Source: Chloroflexota bacterium
GTDB taxonomy: Bacteria; Chloroflexota; UBA6077; CF-72
NCBI GenBank assembly: GCA_019242065.1
Contig: JAFAWJ010001176.1
Location: 1 to 11,127 of the forward strand
Length of the DNA stretch: 11,127 bases
Reading direction: 5' to 3'
This document shows positions 1-6,307 of the stretch, piece by piece; position 1 is the stretch's first letter; every line of letters begins with the position of its first letter. The position numbers were made by a program, and so were the translations under genes. The notes under the pieces are model-generated. The model did not search any database. It worked only from the letters and a program-made list of their open reading frames with translations, and was not told the DNA's origin.

Positions 1-16
1 TTAAGAAAGTCTTAAC
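1..16. promoter_or_regulatory. Possible operator: TTAAG inverted/direct repeat
   Basis: Seen: TTAAGA (1-6), spacer AAG, TCTTAA (10-15), a perfect 6+6 inverted repeat. It can also be read as a direct repeat, TTAAG (1-5) and TTAAC (12-16), with an 11-base period. It lies about 18 bases upstream of the likely ATG of the secreted-protein gene and is AT-rich in otherwise GC-rich DNA. Direct repeats of about 11 bases (one helical turn) are typical of OmpR/PhoB-type response-regulator sites, so this could be an operator. The window edge cuts off anything further left, so it could also be the end of a longer hairpin. Confidence 0.3.
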
Positions 17-33
17 TTGGGGACCGTTTGTTC

Positions 34-453
34 ATGATTACACCTCGCCTGATCGCAGGATCTTTTGCTGCGCTGGGGTTACTGTCTTCGACCATCCTTG
101 CGCCCGTCGCGTCGGCACAAAGCACCGGACGCATTGAACGCTGCGCCGTCCAGACGCCGGACCACGGCACGGTGGCGGTCGCGTATACGCTCGACAGCCA
201 GAACGCCGTCGACGTCGCCGCGGCCCAGTGCAGCTACCTGATTTCGACGGGTGTGTTTGTGGTCGCCACCAACCACGTCGGCCTGACGGACAATCCCGAC
301 TTTGCCCGCGTGTGCATGATCGAGTACTCGCGGACGAACTCGGTCGACGTCTTCCGCAGCGTCTACCAGCCCGCCGCTTACGACGTGGCCTCCGCCGCGT
401 GCGACGCTGCCGACAACGGCTCCGCGCTCGTCACCTACGACGACGACAACTGA
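34..453 (+). CDS. Secreted four-cysteine protein with internal duplication, unknown function
   Basis: Family not recognised. From the ATG at 34 the product is 139 residues; an in-frame TTG at 28 would add two. I prefer the ATG because GGGGA at 19-23 sits 10 bases before it but only 4 before the TTG. Residues 1-30 look like a Sec signal peptide: Arg6, a hydrophobic core, then an Ala-x-Ala site near VASA-QS. The mature part (about 110 residues) has four cysteines, at 37, 66, 94 and 123. They form two C-x28-C units that align without gaps and share V, V, A, D, V, A and A at equal positions, so the protein is a tandem duplication of a 30-residue unit, 57 residues apart. The acidic tail ends in Asp-Asp-Asp-Asn. 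Export and the paired cysteines suggest a disulfide-stabilised extracellular or surface protein; no catalytic motif is visible. The gene stands alone: upstream lies outside the window and the next gene is 269 bases away. Confidence 0.72.
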   Translation: MITPRLIAGSFAALGLLSSTILAPVASAQSTGRIERCAVQTPDHGTVAVAYTLDSQNAVDVAAAQCSYLISTGVFVVATNHVGLTDNPDFARVCMIEYSRTNSVDVFRSVYQPAAYDVASAACDAADNGSALVTYDDDN

Positions 454-592
454 TCCTCACACGGCCGCTAGACGGACGCTCCGCGGGCCCAGGTGACGCC
501 GCACGACGCGAGCAAGCTGGCGGCCCAGAGCGCCGCGCCGCCGGCGAGACACTGACGGACCAGTACTCGGCGGCCGATCATCCCCCCGCCGC

Positions 593-608
593 GTCCACTG
601 GAGTGGAC
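593..608. repeat. Perfect inverted repeat GTCCACT-GG-AGTGGAC
   Basis: Seen: 7-base arms (593-599 and 602-608) with a two-base centre. The centre is too short for a good RNA loop without opening the inner pairs, so a dimeric-protein binding site is at least as likely as a terminator. No T-tract follows. It lies 115 bases before the first possible start of the amidohydrolase, so it could be an operator for that gene. Confidence 0.35.
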
Positions 609-643
609 TCGTTGTGCGTCTGTGCCCATTCGATCCCTCCACG

Positions 644-670
644 CCACTCTTGTGACCCGAAGGGTAGTGG
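644..670 (+). repeat. Nested stem CCACT..ACCC-gaa-GGGT-AGTGG
   Basis: Seen: outer arms CCACT (644-648) and AGTGG (666-670), and inner arms ACCC (655-658) and GGGT (662-665) around a GAA loop, with a one-sided six-base bulge CTTGTG (649-654). As RNA this would be a bulged hairpin about 50 bases before the amidohydrolase start. The outer arms reuse the CCACT/AGTGG word of the repeat at 593-608, and AGTGGACTC (602-610) recurs as AGTGGAGTC (666-674). It does not match a riboswitch class I know. Confidence 0.3.
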
Positions 671-722
671 AGTCTCACCTGACCTGGCCGATCCAACCCC
701 GTCGCCGTGAGCGGCATGTACT

Positions 723-1790
723 GTGAGCACCATGCAGTTCATCAGTTGTCACCGGGGTGTCTTCGCGGCCGTCAGTGACGCCTCAGGCGGCGCGGGCTCA
801 GGCACGCGCTCGCGCCTTGCCCGCCGCGAGGTTAGCGTCGGCGGACGCCGCGTCAAGACGATCGACGTCCACGCCCACTGCGTGATCCCGGAGGCCCAGG
901 CGCTCCTCGGTCAATCGACGCCCGACGTCCGCTTCGGACGCGGTATCGACGAAGTCGGCGCCCAGCGCCTGCAGGTAATGGACGAGCAGGGCATCGACAT
1001 GGAGGCCCTGAGCATCAATCCGACCTGGTATCACGCAGACAAAAGCGTCGTCGAGCGCGTGATCAGCATTCAGAACGAGCGCCTCGCCGAGTACTGCGCC
1101 GCCAACCCGGATCGCTTCGTCGCCTTCGCGTCGGTAGCCCTGCAGTACCCGGAGCTGGCGGCGCAGCAGTTGGAACACGCGGTCAAGCAGCTCGGACTGC
1201 GCGGCGCGGCGGTCGGCGCGACCGTCGGCGCCGACGAGTTCGCTGACCCCAAGTTCCACCCGTTCTGGGCCAAAGCCGAAGAGCTGGACGTGCTGATCTT
1301 CATTCACCCGCAGGGCGCGCCCGACGTCGCCCGGCGGCTGGGCGGCAACGGCTGGCTGGGCAACACGATCGGCAACCCGCTCGATACGACGATTGCCCTG
1401 TCGCATCTGATCTTCGAGGGCACGCTGGATCGCTTCCCGCGGCTCAAGCTGTGCTCGGCGCATGGTGGCGGCTACCTGCCGTCGTACGCGGCCCGCTCGG
1501 ACTATGCGCTGCAGATCCACCCGGAAATGGCCACCGGCGTTGTCCTGCAGAAGAAGCCATCGGAGTACCTGCGCCAGATGTACTTCGACACCTTGATCTT
1601 CACGTCCGAGGCGCTGCGACATCTGGCTGCCGAGGTGGGCGTCAGTCAGCTGATGCTCGGGACGGACCACCCGTACCCGTGGCAGCCCGACTCCGTCGAC
1701 CACATCCTGCAAGCCGAAGGCTTCACCGACGACGAGCGCATTGCCATGCTGGGCACCAACGCCGCGCGGCTGCTGAACGTCGCACCCTGA
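723..1790 (+). CDS. Amidohydrolase family 2 protein, ACMSD-like decarboxylase/hydrolase
   Basis: A 355-residue metal-dependent TIM-barrel protein of the amidohydrolase-2 family, whose characterised members include aminocarboxymuconate-semialdehyde decarboxylase (ACMSD) and gamma-resorcylate decarboxylase. Visible metal/active-site residues in family order: His-x-His at 50 and 52 in IDVHAHC, His195 in FIHPQG, His247 in SAHGGG and Asp315 in GTDHPYPW. The FDTLIFTSEALRHL segment (288-301) is also typical of ACMSD relatives. The exact substrate cannot be read from sequence; other ring-cleavage or aromatic-acid intermediates are possible. The only in-frame starts are GTG 723 and ATG 732. Both leave about 40 residues before the conserved start near VKTIDVHAH, and neither has a clear ribosome site, so the true N-terminus is uncertain. 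The small YqaE gene follows 37 bases after the stop; no pathway partner is adjacent. Confidence 0.85.
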   Translation: MSTMQFISCHRGVFAAVSDASGGAGSGTRSRLARREVSVGGRRVKTIDVHAHCVIPEAQALLGQSTPDVRFGRGIDEVGAQRLQVMDEQGIDMEALSINPTWYHADKSVVERVISIQNERLAEYCAANPDRFVAFASVALQYPELAAQQLEHAVKQLGLRGAAVGATVGADEFADPKFHPFWAKAEELDVLIFIHPQGAPDVARRLGGNGWLGNTIGNPLDTTIALSHLIFEGTLDRFPRLKLCSAHGGGYLPSYAARSDYALQIHPEMATGVVLQKKPSEYLRQMYFDTLIFTSEALRHLAAEVGVSQLMLGTDHPYPWQPDSVDHILQAEGFTDDERIAMLGTNAARLLNVAP

Positions 1791-1811
1791 GTACACTGCG
1801 TAGCTCTAGCT

Positions 1812-1820
1812 GAGGAGGTG
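1812..1820 (+). promoter_or_regulatory. Strong Shine-Dalgarno for the YqaE-type gene
   Basis: GAGGAGGTG ends 7 bases before the GTG at 1828. It is by far the strongest ribosome site in the window and fixes that start. TACACT at 1792-1797 could be a -10 element for the same gene, but no good -35 partner is seen, so co-transcription with the amidohydrolase is also possible. Confidence 0.8.
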
Positions 1821-1827
1821 ATTTGTC

Positions 1828-2019
1828 GTGTTGTATCTGGTAGCGATCCTCCTGCCGCCGCTGGCGGTGCTGCTGTGCGGCAAGCCGATTCAGGCGCTGC
1901 TCAACGTGGTGTTGACGCTGCTGCTGTATATCCCCGGGCTGATCCACGCCATTCTGGTGGTCAACAACCACTACGCGGATAAGCGCACCAATCGGGTCAT
2001 CAAGGCGATGAAGAAGTAG
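1828..2019 (+). CDS. YqaE/Pmp3 family small membrane protein
   Basis: A 63-residue proteolipid of the YqaE/Pmp3 (UPF0057) family, whose usual size is 50-60 residues. Two hydrophobic segments are visible, about residues 3-17 (ending at Cys-Gly-Lys) and 22-46, joined by a short turn, then a basic tail rich in Lys/Arg. The family hallmarks seen are the early P-P-L-A-V stretch and the later L-Y-I-P-G-L-I-H-A segment. Family members are induced by salt, cold or membrane stress and influence membrane potential in yeast; the molecular role in bacteria is not settled. The GTG start is supported by an excellent Shine-Dalgarno at 1812-1820. The gene follows the amidohydrolase by 37 bases and converges on the VIT-type gene, whose stop is 67 bases away. 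Confidence 0.9.
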   Translation: MLYLVAILLPPLAVLLCGKPIQALLNVVLTLLLYIPGLIHAILVVNNHYADKRTNRVIKAMKK

Positions 2020-2025
2020 TCGCCA

Positions 2026-2043
2026 CGCGGTCGCGCAGCCGCG
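2026..2043. terminator. Weak hairpin between convergent genes
   Basis: CGCGG (2026-2030), an 8-base loop, then CCGCG (2039-2043), in the 67-base gap between the convergent yqaE-type and VIT-type genes. The position suits a bidirectional terminator, but the stem is short and no T-tract follows on either strand. A five-base GC stem is easily found by chance at this composition. Confidence 0.2.
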
Positions 2044-2086
2044 GGCCTCGGGCAAGTACAGAGCGAACCCGCCCCGCAAATCGAGT

Positions 2087-2842
2087 TCAGTAGCCGAACA
2101 GGTGCGGCACAAGTGACCCCAGGAGATAGCCGCCGGCGGCTGATGCGGTGCCCACCACCACGATCTCCACGACGCTCACCCACAGGTTCATGCTCGCCAG
2201 CTTGCCCTTGATAACGCCGACGATCACCAGGGCGACGAACGTCAGTACCAGCGACACGGGCAGCGCCTGCGGCACGGGCAGGAAGAAATACGCGATCAGT
2301 GGGAAAAACGAGCCGACCAGGTAGGAGACGGACATCGTCAGCGCCTCGGGAATCTTGACGGTGTCCGGCTCCAGCGTGGCGATGCCGAGCTCCTTGCCGA
2401 CCATCGCGGTGTGGTACGCCTGCGGGTAGCGGGCCATCGTATGCACCACCAGGTCGGCGTCCTCGGGCGTCATGCCGTCGAGCTGGTAGATGTTCGACAG
2501 CTCGCGGAGCTCGTGGCTGGGCGAGGTGTTGATCTCTTCCAGCTCGCGGTCGATCTCGCGGCGCTGGACCTGCGCCTCGGCGCGGGCCGAGATGAACTCG
2601 CCGGCACCCATCGACAGCGCGCCCGCGAAGGCTTCGGCAATGCCCGCGACGACGACCGCGCGCGAGTCGCCAATGCCGCCGGCGACGCCGCTGACAACGC
2701 CCAGCGGGACGATCAGCCCGTCGAGTGAGCCGAAGACGAGCTCGCGGACGCGGCTGAGGCGCGCGATGCGGTCGCGCTCGGCAAGGATTTTGGAGCCTTC
2801 CTGGCGGACAGGCTCGGGTGAACCATCAAGCGTGGGCTGCAC
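2087..2842 (-). CDS. VIT1/CCC1 family iron/manganese transporter
   Basis: A 251-residue membrane protein of the vacuolar iron transporter (VIT1/CCC1) family, which moves Fe2+ or Mn2+ across membranes, usually out of the cytosol by H+ antiport. Five hydrophobic segments are seen, near 36-58, 62-85, 168-189, 193-213 and 219-247. Between the second and third is a Glu-rich soluble stretch (about 86-155), matching the family's cytoplasmic metal-binding helices. The family signatures SLDG (Asp41) in helix 1 and SMGAGEF (Met78, Glu82) in helix 2 are present. The GTG at 2842 is the best start: it follows the nadE stop by 29 bases and has GGAG about 12 bases upstream. Much longer readings run through the antisense of nothing but the nadE gene itself. 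It is probably co-transcribed with nadE. The metal transported is not determinable from sequence. Confidence 0.88.
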   Translation of the reverse strand: MQPTLDGSPEPVRQEGSKILAERDRIARLSRVRELVFGSLDGLIVPLGVVSGVAGGIGDSRAVVVAGIAEAFAGALSMGAGEFISARAEAQVQRREIDRELEEINTSPSHELRELSNIYQLDGMTPEDADLVVHTMARYPQAYHTAMVGKELGIATLEPDTVKIPEALTMSVSYLVGSFFPLIAYFFLPVPQALPVSLVLTFVALVIVGVIKGKLASMNLWVSVVEIVVVGTASAAGGYLLGSLVPHLFGY

Positions 2843-2871
2843 ACCCCATTGTCGCTCCGCGCTCGGGCGCC

Positions 2872-4935
2872 TCAGGCGTGGTCGGGGATCAGCTCCAGCT
2901 GGGTCAGCCACGCCGTGGCCTCGGCGTCGCTCGGCGCGCGGTAGTCGCCGCGGGGCGACAACGAGCCGCCCGAGCCGACCTTGGGCGCGTTCGGGATCGC
3001 GCTGCGTTTGAACTGGCTCAACTGGAAGAAGCGATACAGGAACGTCCCCAGGTGGCGTTTGATCTCGCCGATGTCGTACTGGTGGCGATTCTCGGCAGGG
3101 ATATCCGGCCACACGCCGGCGTCGCGCGCGTGCCAGGCGCAGTACGCCAGAAACGCCACCCGCGGCGGTGGGTAGCCAAAGCGCAGCGTGTAATACAGGT
3201 TGAAGTCCTGCAGCTCGTACGGCCCGATCGCCGCCTCGCTGGATTGAATGGCGACGCCCTCGGCAGCGGGCACCAGCTCGGGACTGATCTCGGTGTCCAG
3301 GACGTCGATCAGCGTGGAGCTCACGTCGGTACCCAGGCGGTGCGTCTGCGCCACCCAGCGAATGATGTATTGGATGAGCGTCTTCGGCACGCTGGCGTTC
3401 ACGCCGTAGTGCGACATGTGGTCGCCCACCCCGTACGTGCACCAGCCCAGGGCCAGCTCGCTCAGGTCGCCGGTGCCGACCACTAGCCCGCGATGCAGAT
3501 TGGCCAATCGGAACAGGTGACTGGTTCGTTCGCCAGCCTGCACGTTTTCAAAGGTCGTGTCGTAGACGGGCTGCCCGTCGGCAAACGGGTGGCCAATGTC
3601 CTTCAACATCTGCAAGCACGCGGGCCGAATGTCGAGTTCGTGGGCGCTGCAGCCCAGGGCGTCCATCAACTGCCGCGCCTGGGCCAGGGTGCGGTCGCCG
3701 GTGGCAAAACCAGGCATGGTGTACGCCAGGATGTTGTGGCGCGGGTAGCCGAGCCGATCCATCGCCTGCGCGCACACCAGCAGCGCCTGGGTCGAATCCA
3801 GGCCGCCGGAGACGCCAATGACCGGCTTCTCGACGCCCGAGAACTTCAAGCGCTTGGTGAGACCCTGAACCTGAATCTCGTACACCTCCGCACAGCGTTC
3901 GTCGCGCCTGGCGGGATCCGCGGGGACGTACGGGAACCGCTGATAGCGCTGCGCCGACACGAGCAGCTCGTCCGAGCGGGGTAGCTCGACGTTGAAGTTG
4001 ACGGTGCGGAACGGCTGGGTGGCGGCCGCCTCGCGCTGGGCATTCAGCCCGAAGGTGTTCTGCCGCATGCGCTCCTGGCTGATGCGCTCGAGGTCCAGGT
4101 CGGCGGTGATGAGCTGGGCACGATCCTGGAAGCGCTGCGACTCGGCCAGGATGTTGCCGACCTCGGCCACCAGTGCATGGCCATCCCAGGCCAGATCGGT
4201 CGTCGACTCGCCTGGACCAGCGCCCGAGTACACGTACGCGGCCAGGCAGCGCGCCGACTGGCCGCTCACCAGCTGGCGACGATAGTCGGCCTTGGCAATC
4301 GTGACGTTCGACGCCGACAAGTTCAGCAGCACGGTCGCGCCCGCCAGGGCCGCGTACGACGAGGGCGGGATCGGCACCCACACGTCCTCGCAGATCTCGA
4401 CGTGGAGGCTCAGCCGCGGCTGGTCAACCGCCCGGAACAAGAGGCTGCTGCCGAAGGGCGCGTTCTGTCCCGCGATCTCGACGCTGGTCTGCTGGGCAAC
4501 GTCCCCAGATGCGAAATAGCGCGCCTCGTAGAACTCGCGGTAGTTGGGCAGGTACGTCTTGGGAACGACCCCGAGCACCCGTCCGCCGCACAGCACGGCG
4601 GCGCAGTTGAACAGGAGGTGCTGGATCTGGAGGGGCAGTCCGACGACCGTCAGGATTGGCAGGCGCTGGGTGGCCTCCAGGACGGTGCGCAGCCCCTGGT
4701 CGACCGCGTCCAGCAAAGCACGTTGATGGAACAGGTCGTCGCACGTGTAGGCCGACAGGCCCAGCTCCGGAAACAGCGCCACCACGGCCCGCTCGGCGAC
4801 CGCGCGCTCCATGAGCTGGATCGTCTCTGCCGCGTTGAAGGCTGGATCGGCCACGCGCAGCCTGGGGACCCCGACCGCCACGCGCACGAAATCGTGGCTG
4901 TAAAGGTTAAAGAACTCCTGGCCGCGGTCCACCAC
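2872..4935 (-). CDS. nadE: Glutamine-dependent NAD+ synthetase
   Basis: A 687-residue two-domain enzyme that converts deamido-NAD (nicotinic acid adenine dinucleotide) to NAD+ with ATP, taking ammonia from glutamine; this is the last step of NAD synthesis. The N-terminal nitrilase-type glutaminase domain (about 14-290) has its Glu-Lys-Cys triad: Glu57 in FPELGLS, Lys126 in PKTYLPNY, Cys182 in EICEDVW. The C-terminal synthetase domain (about 350-687) has the ATP P-loop SGGLDS at 376-381, followed by GTGDLSELALGW (487-498) and later the KRSAIPNAPKV segment. The length matches the long glutamine-using type, as in Mycobacterium (about 680). Two tandem GTG starts exist, at 4935 and 4932. AGGAG (4943-4939) lies 3 bases before the first and 6 before the second, so 4932 may be the real start. 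It is divergent from the phosphofructokinase and followed closely by the VIT-type gene. Confidence 0.95.
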   Translation of the reverse strand: MVDRGQEFFNLYSHDFVRVAVGVPRLRVADPAFNAAETIQLMERAVAERAVVALFPELGLSAYTCDDLFHQRALLDAVDQGLRTVLEATQRLPILTVVGLPLQIQHLLFNCAAVLCGGRVLGVVPKTYLPNYREFYEARYFASGDVAQQTSVEIAGQNAPFGSSLLFRAVDQPRLSLHVEICEDVWVPIPPSSYAALAGATVLLNLSASNVTIAKADYRRQLVSGQSARCLAAYVYSGAGPGESTTDLAWDGHALVAEVGNILAESQRFQDRAQLITADLDLERISQERMRQNTFGLNAQREAAATQPFRTVNFNVELPRSDELLVSAQRYQRFPYVPADPARRDERCAEVYEIQVQGLTKRLKFSGVEKPVIGVSGGLDSTQALLVCAQAMDRLGYPRHNILAYTMPGFATGDRTLAQARQLMDALGCSAHELDIRPACLQMLKDIGHPFADGQPVYDTTFENVQAGERTSHLFRLANLHRGLVVGTGDLSELALGWCTYGVGDHMSHYGVNASVPKTLIQYIIRWVAQTHRLGTDVSSTLIDVLDTEISPELVPAAEGVAIQSSEAAIGPYELQDFNLYYTLRFGYPPPRVAFLAYCAWHARDAGVWPDIPAENRHQYDIGEIKRHLGTFLYRFFQLSQFKRSAIPNAPKVGSGGSLSPRGDYRAPSDAEATAWLTQLELIPDHA

Positions 4936-4979
4936 GAACTCCTGGCATATCTTAAGAGAAACGTCGGCTAGGATTAGCC
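4936..4979. promoter_or_regulatory. Divergent nadE/pfk promoter region with two small palindromes
   Basis: Only 44 bases separate the two starts. The palindrome TCTTAAGA lies at 4950-4957. GGCTA-ggat-TAGCC (4966-4979) is an inverted repeat ending directly before the pfk ATG. Candidate -10 hexamers: TAAGAT on the - strand (4954-4949) for nadE, and TAGGAT on the + strand (4969-4974) for pfk. The latter would place transcription start at or next to the pfk ATG, giving a leaderless mRNA. Alternatively, the GGAT in the loop acts as a weak ribosome site 5-6 bases before the ATG. No clear -35 boxes are seen. The promoter calls are inference. Confidence 0.4.
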
Positions 4980-6251
4980 ATGCCTGATTCGCAACGACTG
5001 GCCATCCTGTGCGGAGGTGGGCCGGCGCCGGGCATCAACAGCGTGATTGGCGCAGCGACCATTCGCGCCGTGGTTAGCGGCGTGTCCGTCGTCGGCATTC
5101 GGGACGGCTTCAAGTGGCTGATGCAGGGCGACACGGGCCACACGGTCAACCTGTCGATCGAGGACGTCAGTCGCATCCACTTCATCGGCGGCTCGTACCT
5201 GGGGATCTCACGCGCGAACCCCACGCGCGACCCGCGCCACCTGGAAACCGTCGTCAACACCCTTGTCGAGCTTGGCGTGGACAAGCTGATCACCATAGGT
5301 GGCGACGACACCGCCTTTTCGGCGATGCGCCTCGCGGCTCACGCCAGCGGCCGACTGCGAGTTGCCCACGTGCCAAAGACCATCGACAACGACCTGGACC
5401 TGCCACACGGCATTCCGACCTTCGGGTTCCAGACAGCGCGTCACGTCGGCGTGGACCTGGTCAAGAACCTGATGGTCGACGCGCGCACCACGGCGCGCTG
5501 GTATCTGATCGTGGCGATGGGCCGCCAGGCCGGCCACCTCGCCCTGGGCATCGGTAAGGCCGCCGGCGCGACGCTGACCATCATTCCTGAAGAATTCGGC
5601 ACTGGCCGCGTTCGACTCGACCACGTCATCGACGTCCTGCTCGGCGCGATCATCAGGCGCCGCAGCCTGGGGCACGACGACGGGACGGCAGTGCTGGCCG
5701 AAGGTCTCGTCGAACAGCTCGACCCTGATGACCTGGCCGTCTTTGGCGAGCTGCAGCGGGATGAGCACGACCATGTCCGACTGGGCGAAGTCCACCTCGG
5801 CGAGGTGATCGAGGTGCGTCTTCGTCAGCAGCTCGAAGGACTTGGCCTCGACACCAGCGTGGTCAGTAAGGACATCGGCTACGAGCTGCGCTGCGCCGAC
5901 CCGATCCCGTACGACATGGAGTACACGCGCGACCTCGGCTACTGCGCGACCCAGTACCTGCTCGACGGCGGCACCGACGCCATGGTGATGATGGTCGACG
6001 GTCACTTTCGGCCGCAGCCGTTCAGCGAGATGCTCGACCCGGCGACCGGGCGGACACGCGTGCGGCTGGTCGACGTCGCCTCGGAGCAATATGAGATCGC
6101 CCGGAAATATATGGTGCGGCTGCGGCCTGAGGACCTGGACCACCCGCAGACGCTGGCGGCGCTGGCGCGGGTGACCCGCATGACACCCGAGGTGTTTCGG
6201 GATCGTTTCGGCTACCTGGTCGAGCCAGTGCGCGTCGCGTCGAACGTGTGA
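4980..6251 (+). CDS. 6-phosphofructokinase, probably pyrophosphate-dependent
   Basis: A 423-residue phosphofructokinase (PFK-A superfamily) that phosphorylates fructose 6-phosphate at C1 in glycolysis. N-terminal GGGPAPGIN (12-20) is the nucleotide/PPi-binding loop; GGDDT is at 107-111, PKTIDND at 132-138 (catalytic-base Asp136), and MGRQAGHLALGIG at 180-192 binds substrate. In characterised enzymes, Gly at E. coli positions 104 and 124 marks ATP users, and Asp and Lys mark PPi users. Here these are Asp110 and Lys133, so the PPi-dependent reaction (EC 2.7.1.90, reversible) is the best prediction; ATP use by an atypical member is not excluded. The ATG at 4980 is the natural start because the conserved strand begins at residue 6. 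The gene is divergent from nadE with 44 bases between, and the ABC importer gene begins about 56 bases after the stop. Confidence 0.93.
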   Translation: MPDSQRLAILCGGGPAPGINSVIGAATIRAVVSGVSVVGIRDGFKWLMQGDTGHTVNLSIEDVSRIHFIGGSYLGISRANPTRDPRHLETVVNTLVELGVDKLITIGGDDTAFSAMRLAAHASGRLRVAHVPKTIDNDLDLPHGIPTFGFQTARHVGVDLVKNLMVDARTTARWYLIVAMGRQAGHLALGIGKAAGATLTIIPEEFGTGRVRLDHVIDVLLGAIIRRRSLGHDDGTAVLAEGLVEQLDPDDLAVFGELQRDEHDHVRLGEVHLGEVIEVRLRQQLEGLGLDTSVVSKDIGYELRCADPIPYDMEYTRDLGYCATQYLLDGGTDAMVMMVDGHFRPQPFSEMLDPATGRTRVRLVDVASEQYEIARKYMVRLRPEDLDHPQTLAALARVTRMTPEVFRDRFGYLVEPVRVASNV

Positions 6252-6307
6252 ACGCAGCCGACTGAGGCGCTTGCTCGTCCGCGGGTGGGCGGGTACGTTT
6301 CCCCGTG

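Larger units (their letters stand above)
454..722. other. Non-coding stretch between secreted protein and amidohydrolase
   Basis: No convincing gene lies here. Reading frames through it on either strand are Arg/Pro/Ala-rich, start without a ribosome site and look like GC-driven shadows. The stretch holds two inverted repeats built from the same CCACT/AGTGG word (593-608 and 644-670, listed separately). It must also contain any terminator of the upstream gene and any promoter of the amidohydrolase, but I see no T-run and no convincing -35/-10 pair. Confidence 0.5.

Noticed and set aside
228..710. 160-codon + frame overlapping the secreted-protein gene and the gap after it
   Set aside because: It starts inside the secreted-protein gene in another frame, is extremely Arg-rich and Pro-rich, and has no start signal. 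The signal peptide and Cys duplication support the other frame.
798..1796. 332-codon open frame antisense to the amidohydrolase
   Set aside because: Codon-mirrored shadow of a well-conserved enzyme gene; Arg/Val/Gln-rich, no recognisable motif and no ribosome site. Long antisense frames are expected at this GC content.
2843..3442. Longer upstream reading of the VIT-type protein (to 3442)
   Set aside because: The extra 200 codons overlap nadE on the same strand in another frame and give low-complexity Arg/Gly/His-rich sequence; the family homology starts after 2842.
4177..4971. 264-codon + frame antisense to the nadE glutaminase domain
   Set aside because: Shadow of the catalytic domain on the opposite strand; no motif, and it runs into the pfk promoter region.
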